Assembly: GCA_930367215.1 (NCBI GenBank)
Contig: OV884058.1
Span: forward strand, 169,490,478-169,554,477
DNA length: 64,000 nucleotides
Origin: Pollenia angustigena
Taxonomy: Eukaryota > Arthropoda > Insecta > Diptera > Polleniidae
Direction of reading: 5' to 3'
The position numbers and the translations under genes are program-made. Shown here piece after piece: positions 57,078 to 64,000 of the stretch (its first letter is position 1; the number at the start of each line of letters is the position of its first letter). The notes beneath the pieces are model-generated. The model saw only the letters and a program-made list of their open reading frames with translations, ran no database searches and had not been told where the DNA came from.

Positions 57078-60000
57078 GAAATGAAATGAAATGAAATGAA
57101 ATGAAATGAAATGAAATGAAATGAAATGAAATGAAATGAAATGAAATGAAATGAAATGAAATGAAATGAAATGAAATGAAATGAAATGAAATGAAATGAA
57201 ATGAAATGAAATGAAATGAAATGAAATGAAATGAAATGAAATGAAATGAAATGAAATGAAATGAAATGAAATGAAATGAAATGAAATGAAATGAAATGAA
57301 ATGAAATGAAATGAAATGAAATGAAATGAAATGAAATGAAATGAAATGAAATGAAATGAAATGAAATGAAATGAAATGAAATGAAATGAAATGAAATGAA
57401 ATGAAATGAAATGAAATGAAATGAAATGAAATGAAATGAAATGAAATGAAATGAAATGAAATGAAATGAAATGAAATGAAATGAAATGAAATGAAATGAA
57501 ATGAAATGAAATGAAATGAAATGAAATGAAATGAAATGAAATGAAATGAAATGAAATGAAATGAAATGAAATGAAATGAAATGAAATGAAATGAAATGAA
57601 ATGAAATGAAATGAAATGAAATGAAATGAAATGAAATGAAATGAAATGAAATGAAATGAAATGAAATGAAATGAAATGAAATGAAATGAAATGAAATGAA
57701 ATGAAATGAAATGAAATGAAATGAAATGAAATGAAATGAAATGAAATGAAATGAAATGAAATGAAATGAAATGAAATGAAATGAAATGAAATGAAATGAA
57801 ATGAAATGAAATGAAATGAAATGAAATGAAATGAAATGAAATGAAATGAAATGAAATGAAATGAAATGAAATGAAATGAAATGAAATGAAATGAAATGAA
57901 ATGAAATGAAATGAAATGAAATGAAATGAAATGAAATGAAATGAAATGAAATGAAATGAAATGAAATGAAATGAAATGAAATGAAATGAAATGAAATGAA
58001 ATGAAATGAAATGAAATGAAATGAAATGAAATGAAATGAAATGAAATGAAATGAAATGAAATGAAATGAAATGAAATGAAATGAAATGAAATGAAATGAA
58101 ATGAAATGAAATGAAATGAAATGAAATGAAATGAAATGAAATGAAATGAAATGAAATGAAATGAAATGAAATGAAATGAAATGAAATGAAATGAAATGAA
58201 ATGAAATGAAATGAAATGAAATGAAATGAAATGAAATGAAATGAAATGAAATGAAATGAAATGAAATGAAATGAAATGAAATGAAATGAAATGAAATGAA
58301 ATGAAATGAAATGAAATGAAATGAAATGAAATGAAATGAAATGAAATGAAATGAAATGAAATGAAATGAAATGAAATGAAATGAAATGAAATGAAATGAA
58401 ATGAAATGAAATGAAATGAAATGAAATGAAATGAAATGAAATGAAATGAAATGAAATGAAATGAAATGAAATGAAATGAAATGAAATGAAATGAAATGAA
58501 ATGAAATGAAATGAAATGAAATGAAATGAAATGAAATGAAATGAAATGAAATGAAATGAAATGAAATGAAATGAAATGAAATGAAATGAAATGAAATGAA
58601 ATGAAATGAAATGAAATGAAATGAAATGAAATGAAATGAAATGAAATGAAATGAAATGAAATGAAATGAAATGAAATGAAATGAAATGAAATGAAATGAA
58701 ATGAAATGAAATGAAATGAAATGAAATGAAATGAAATGAAATGAAATGAAATGAAATGAAATGAAATGAAATGAAATGAAATGAAATGAAATGAAATGAA
58801 ATGAAATGAAATGAAATGAAATGAAATGAAATGAAATGAAATGAAATGAAATGAAATGAAATGAAATGAAATGAAATGAAATGAAATGAAATGAAATGAA
58901 ATGAAATGAAATGAAATGAAATGAAATGAAATGAAATGAAATGAAATGAAATGAAATGAAATGAAATGAAATGAAATGAAATGAAATGAAATGAAATGAA
59001 ATGAAATGAAATGAAATGAAATGAAATGAAATGAAATGAAATGAAATGAAATGAAATGAAATGAAATGAAATGAAATGAAATGAAATGAAATGAAATGAA
59101 ATGAAATGAAATGAAATGAAATGAAATGAAATGAAATGAAATGAAATGAAATGAAATGAAATGAAATGAAATGAAATGAAATGAAATGAAATGAAATGAA
59201 ATGAAATGAAATGAAATGAAATGAAATGAAATGAAATGAAATGAAATGAAATGAAATGAAATGAAATGAAATGAAATGAAATGAAATGAAATGAAATGAA
59301 ATGAAATGAAATGAAATGAAATGAAATGAAATGAAATGAAATGAAATGAAATGAAATGAAATGAAATGAAATGAAATGAAATGAAATGAAATGAAATGAA
59401 ATGAAATGAAATGAAATGAAATGAAATGAAATGAAATGAAATGAAATGAAATGAAATGAAATGAAATGAAATGAAATGAAATGAAATGAAATGAAATGAA
59501 ATGAAATGAAATGAAATGAAATGAAATGAAATGAAATGAAATGAAATGAAATGAAATGAAATGAAATGAAATGAAATGAAATGAAATGAAATGAAATGAA
59601 ATGAAATGAAATGAAATGAAATGAAATGAAATGAAATGAAATGAAATGAAATGAAATGAAATGAAATGAAATGAAATGAAATGAAATGAAATGAAATGAA
59701 ATGAAATGAAATGAAATGAAATGAAATGAAATGAAATGAAATGAAATGAAATGAAATGAAATGAAATGAAATGAAATGAAATGAAATGAAATGAAATGAA
59801 ATGAAATGAAATGAAATGAAATGAAATGAAATGAAATGAAATGAAATGAAATGAAATGAAATGAAATGAAATGAAATGAAATGAAATGAAATGAAATGAA
59901 ATGAAATGAAATGAAATGAAATGAAATGAAATGAAATGAAATGAAATGAAATGAAATGAAATGAAATGAAATGAAATGAAATGAAATGAAATGAAATGAA

Positions 60001-60097
60001 ATGAAATGAAATGAAATGAAATGAAATGAAATGAAATGAAATGAAATGAAATGAAATGAAATGAAATGAAATGAAATGAAATGAAATGAAATGAAAT
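57078..60097. repeat. (GAAAT) pentanucleotide array, 604 perfect copies
   Basis: 3,020 bp of GAAAT without a visible substitution or indel. On the minus strand it reads (ATTTC)n, equal to (TTTCA)n, without stop codons in any frame and without ATG. It directly joins the poly(A)-type tail of the minus-strand LINE at 60098. Confidence 0.97.
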
Positions 60098-60177
60098 TTT
60101 TTTTTTTTTTTTTATTTTTTTTTTTTTTATTTATTTAAGTTAATTTAATAAAGTACACTTCATTCTTAATGCTACAT

Positions 60178-60206
60178 CCCGCTAAGCCCTATGGCTTGTC
60201 TGCAGG
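60178..60206 (-). promoter_or_regulatory. LINE 3' UTR hairpin shared with the SINE
   Basis: On the minus strand CCTGCAGACAAGC, a short loop region CATAGG, then GCTTAGCGGG. Paired stems are CCTGC/GCGGG (one G-T pair) and AAGC/GCTT. The same structure, with GTAGA in the loop, is in both SINE copies at 49756 and 50176. In SINE/LINE pairs such tails are bound by the LINE reverse transcriptase. Confidence 0.75.
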
Positions 60207-60227
60207 AAAATATTATTTAGGAATGAT

Positions 60228-63200
60228 TTAAATAATTTTAATATATTGCGAGTTTAAAAAAAAATTCTTATATATTTTCTTTCTTCTAACCGTGTTTGTG
60301 ATATCCCTCAAGTGGTTTGGCAGTTCATTGTATATTGTTGGCAAAATTACTTTTAGAGTTCGATCCCCATAACTGTTTTTGGTGGTTTTGACATTAAATC
60401 TGCCATCTAAGCGGAGCCTGGTGTTGTACTGATGATCTATTCTCTTCAGAAGTCTGTGTTCGTTTAGTTCTATTAGAACAGTTAGACGATATATGTTTTT
60501 GACGTTAAGTATCTTTAGTTCCCGAGGTAGGTTTTTTGAATGTTTATTGTTTGTGTTTTCGTTACTTCTTCGATACTGATTATTGTTTATTAAATTTATG
60601 TTGCTGGGTTCGTTTAATATGTTGTTGCTAGGTAATTGTATGTTGCGGGAATTTCTGGTGTTGTGGTTGCTTGGTGAGTTGTTGTGAATATCAACTATGC
60701 CATAGCTGACGTTGTTATTGAGGTTTTCAGTAATCGTGTTGTTGTTAATATTGTTGTTACCGTTGTTACTGTTATCCGTTGATAAATCGAATATTGAATT
60801 ATACCTAATGTTGTTGTAGTTTATCTGTATATTGTTGTTAAGTTCGTTGCTGTTGTTCTGCGAGTGATGTTGATTCATCCATAGGATTTTGAGTACCCGG
60901 TTTTGGGTTTGTTGTAGTTTTTTACAATGGGAGGAGTTACCCCAAGCTGATATGCCATGTCTTAAATATGATTCTGCTAGCGCGAAGTATGCCTGCCGGA
61001 GTACACTGTACGTTGCGGAATAGCTGAGGTGATATAATGAAAAAGCTGCTTGGCGTAATTTCTTTTGCAGTTCGCCTATGTGTATCTTCCATTTGAAAGT
61101 GTCATCTATATGTACTCCTTAGTATTCGTAACGTTCTACTTGTTCGATTGTGGTGCTGCAGTTATCAGTTATGTCATTTGTTTTGTTGTGTATACATTCT
61201 ATATCATGGTATTTTAATTTAATTTTGGAGTTACACATATTTGGTTGTCTGATGTGCATTAGTTTAGTTTTTGAGGCATTTATAACTAACCCATTATCAT
61301 GACACCATTTAGATACCACATCAAGTTGTTGTTGCATTGTTCCAGCTGCGATTTCAATATTTTTATTGGTTACAATGATTGCTGTATCGTCTGCATAGGC
61401 GTAGGTGTAGCAATCGTTCAACGTGTTCAACATATCGTTCGCGTAAATAAGAAATAGCAGTGGACCGAGTTTAGATCCTTGTGGAACTCCTTGATTTGTT
61501 TTGATTTCCTCACTGATTTTATTATTAATTTTAACCCTGTAAGTTCTGAGATTTAGATAAACGTTGAACCATGACAATACATGTCGTCTTATTCCATTTC
61601 TGGCAAGAATTTCTAAAAGTTTTTTATGCGACAGAGTATCAAATGCCTTACTAAAGTCTATGAATAAGACAAGGCAATGTTCAACATTGCTTATGGCTGT
61701 GTTTATTGTATTTGCAAACCTTCCTAGTAACTGGTTTATGTTTTTATCCTTTTGGAAACCATATTGATTTTTGTTGATGATATTGTACTTTTTCAAAAAA
61801 ATGTTTAGTCTTTTGACTATAATTTCCTCTAATACCTTTTCAATGACCGGTAAAATAGATATGGGTCTGTAGTTATTTACGCTGTTTTTCTCCCCGCTTT
61901 TGTATATGGGTCGTATTATTGACGTTTTAAGTAGTTGCGGAATAATTGCCGAGAAAATACTTTGATTTATTAAAAAGGTTATTATTGCTGTAAAGGTTGT
62001 AGCATTATTTTGTATGTCCTTGGCTCTAATCCCATCATAACCTGCACTTTTTCTTACGTTAAGTTTAGTTAGTACGTTGAAGATTTCTTCTTCTGTTGTA
62101 TGTTCAATATATAATGAATTTGGTAACGTTATTTCATGATTATTGTTGCTTGTTTCTACGTTGCATGTATGAATTATTTTATTTACATTTTCATTAAAAT
62201 TTACCGCAAAATTTTTTAACGTATTTTCAAAGTTTTGATTTTTAAAGTTTTTTAAAATTGTTTCATCAATGTTATTAACCGTCTTACCCCTGATTTCATT
62301 GATCAGTTGCCAGGACACTCGCGGATTATTTCGATTTTCTGAAAATTTTTGGTGATAATAATTATTTTTTGCGTATATGATTTTTTTATTTAATTTATTT
62401 CTAAATTGTTTATATTCAAGTTCATAAGTTTGGTTTCTTTTGTTATTTTTCCACTTTTTAAAAAGTTTATCCCGATATTCGCAGCATTTCACTAATTCAT
62501 CACTGATCCATGGATTTGTAGATCTCTTTTTATTTGTTTTTTTATTTACTTTTGATTTTTCGTAAATCTCATTAAACTTTTTATTTATATTACTATAGAA
62601 CTCATTTATGTTGTTGTGATTAACTAAATTAAACCAATTCGTTTCACTTATCATTTTATTTACTTTAAATGTACTTATGTATGTCTCTTTACAAAAACCG
62701 TTTGTCGCTCTCTGTTCGTTTATTTTTTTGTTAGATGGAACATGTTCGATACCACAAAATATTGCATAGTGATCTGATATGGTTGTTTTAATTATTGCTG
62801 TGCTGACATATGTTTGGGCTTGTGTGTTTTTAATGAGACAATGGTCAATGCATGTTTGTGTATTCTTATTTACATCCATTCGTGTTGGTTCATTAATCGC
62901 TATCTGCAACCCGTTTGAAAGACACATCTCAATATAGTTTGTTACTGTGTTATTAACAGACAAAATATCTATGTTTATATCACCCACGATCACCACGTTT
63001 TGTTTGGTACGAATTTGTTTGATCAGTTTTTCTACTTCTATTATAAACATGTTCTTATTTAGTTTAGGTTGGCGGTATATTGCTAAAAGGGAGAGAGGTT
63101 GTTTCCTTATTTCCATTTCTAGTTGTATTAGTTCGAAGGAGATGGTATTTATTTTTATTTGAGAGTAGTTATTGTTATCTTTTGTATACACCACTATACC

Positions 63201-63464
63201 TCCGCCTTTTCCCTTTTCTCTGTTTAAGAAGGTAGAGTTGAAACCCTGTATATTATAAAAGCGATTTTCTTCATTTGTTATGTTTGTTTCGATAAGTACT
63301 ATGACTTGAATTTTTTCTATTGTATTATTTATTGTTGCTAAAAATGTTTCGAAATGTTTTCTTAGTGAACGAATGTTCATGCATATTACCGTGAAGGGAT
63401 AACTTAAGTGTTTATTTTCTATTTGACTAAAATGGTCATAATTTAGCGTTTTTTCTGTATTCAT
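60228..63464 (-). pseudogene. ORF2: AP endonuclease and reverse transcriptase, one nonsense codon
   Basis: The ATG at 63464 opens an apurinic-type endonuclease domain: MNIRSLRKHFE, LIETNIT (catalytic E), KGKGGGIVVYT, VGDINIDIL, and SDHYAIF with the catalytic D-H. The RT follows from about residue 470: YRPISILPVIEKVLEE, NQYGFQKDKN, motif A FIDFSKAFDTLSH, motif B QGVPQGSKLGPLLFLIYAND and motif C YADDTAI. Codon 782 (61119-61121) is TAA where the family would continue YEYxGVHID. After it the same frame is open again through YLRHGISAWGNS, an Asn-rich linker (about 60640-60870) and a C-terminal YNTRLRLDGRF domain, ending at 60228. In total 1,077 sense codons. The poly-Asn linker is unusual. The protein would nick DNA and prime reverse transcription there. 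Confidence 0.92.
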
Positions 63465-63520
63465 TTTTTATTTTTATTTTTTTACATATTTATTTATTTT
63501 TGTTTTGTTTTATGAGGTAC

Positions 63521-63999
63521 TTAAAGTTCGGCGTTTACTGATTCCATATCGCCTGTATTGTTTATTATTATTTTTGGAGAATTTTCGTTTTTTCTTACAC
63601 ATATTGAGCCATTTTGAATCCATACGAATTTCCAGTTACACTCTTTAGCTTTTGATTTGACAGACCAGAGCAATCGGCGGTTGTAAGCAGTTAGCTGATC
63701 GTTTATATATATAAATTTATTATTTGAATCATTATTATTTTGGTTTAATATGTTTGCATCAATTCTGTGACGTTTGATTTTACTCATGAACTCTCTTTTT
63801 TTTGTTAAGTGTTGTGAATTCGATGATTGTGAAATCCTGGATTGCATTGTTACCAGTTTTTTGGAAACGATAAGAGTTATTTATGTCATATTGATTGATT
63901 TCGACATCTACTGTATCAGCGATAGTTTTTATTATTTCAATTGAACTTAAATCTGCATTTGTGACGTTTTTTATTTCAATGTTATTTTTTAACAACGCT
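63521..63999 (-). pseudogene. ORF1 (FP25K-like nucleic-acid-binding type), frameshifted in a homopolymer
   Basis: The frame enters from the window edge (KNNIEIKNVTNADLSSIE), with DINNSYRFQKTG and FTIIEFTTLNKKKRVHE, and stops at 63780. The continuation in another frame is EFMSKIKRHRID, then FIYINDQLTAYNRRLLWSVK and WIQNGSICVRKNE, stopping at 63521. The shift falls in a run of eight A's (T's at 63796-63803). The phrase IYINxxLTxxNRxLL followed by WxxNGxIxVRK is typical of the ORF1 proteins of CR1-group LINEs that carry an FP25K-like domain and coat the element RNA. A single added A explains the break; a sequencing error is possible. Confidence 0.85.
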
Positions 64000-64000
64000 T

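Larger units (their letters stand above)
60098..63999 (-). mobile_element. Nearly intact CR1-group LINE, 5' end outside the window
   Basis: Order on the minus strand: ORF1 (frameshifted, 63999 to 63521), a 56-bp gap, ORF2 (63464 to 60228, endonuclease plus reverse transcriptase), a 3' UTR with a stable hairpin (60206 to 60178), AATAAATAAA and an A-rich tail at 60098-60130 that runs into (ATTTC)n. Only one nonsense codon and one homopolymer frameshift are seen, so this is a young copy. Confidence 0.9.

Noticed and set aside
57078..60097. About 1,000 stop-free codons on the minus strand (repeating His-Phe-Ile-Ser-Phe)
   Set aside because: A perfect ATTTC repeat has no stop in any frame and no ATG. 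There is no gene evidence.

Overview
The window looks like one stretch of transposon-dense, AT-rich heterochromatin-like DNA from an insect, most likely a higher fly. The grounds are a jockey-type non-LTR retrotransposon, three insect-type mariner copies, many hAT and Helitron-like elements, minisatellites, and no bacterial-style gene layout. I recognise no host gene and no bona fide tRNA or rRNA gene. The species cannot be fixed from the sequence.

Layout. 1-1.4 kb: 3' half of a CR1/jockey-group LINE. 3-5.2 kb: foldback repeat, a hAT MITE with a perfect 8-bp target duplication, and another MITE. 6.0-8.8 kb: jockey element with a 12-bp target duplication, split by a mariner. 10-13.5 kb: decayed coding-like DNA, a 21-bp minisatellite and a hAT MITE. 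15.2-17.7 kb: dead mariner, repeats with a hammerhead-like core, and a TA-flanked CAC-ended MITE. 19.2-20.8 kb: terminal-inverted-repeat element carrying a 161-bp satellite. 21.0-23.5 kb: hAT with transposase remnant. 24.25 kb: Helitron-like 3' end. 25.8-29.8 kb: nest of Helentron/DINE-like elements and a CAC-ended MITE. 31.6-34 kb: palindromic repeat with tRNA-like promoter box and another CAC-ended MITE. 34.3-38.9 kb: two Helitron-like elements, each carrying a hAT with a perfect target duplication. 39.7-47.4 kb: two more CAC-ended MITEs and a mariner remnant. 49.1-50.3 kb: RNase H-bearing LINE invaded twice by a tRNA-derived SINE. 51.5-56.9 kb: a hAT element that contains a 4.5-kb DNA transposon with very long, internally repeated terminal inverted repeats and a spliced transposase-like gene. 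57.1-60.1 kb: 604 perfect copies of GAAAT. 60.1 kb to the end: a nearly intact CR1-type LINE on the minus strand.

Interactions. The SINE copies at 49.7 and 50.1 kb share a 3' hairpin with the LINE at 60.2 kb, which suggests the LINE machinery mobilises the SINE. The mariner lies so precisely in the jockey gene that removing it plus one TA restores the reading frame. A paralogous empty site in the window shows that the CAC-ended MITEs duplicate TA. Most likely new: the long-TIR transposon (52.2-56.7 kb), the SINE/LINE pair, the pentanucleotide array abutting the LINE tail, and the hammerhead-like repeats.
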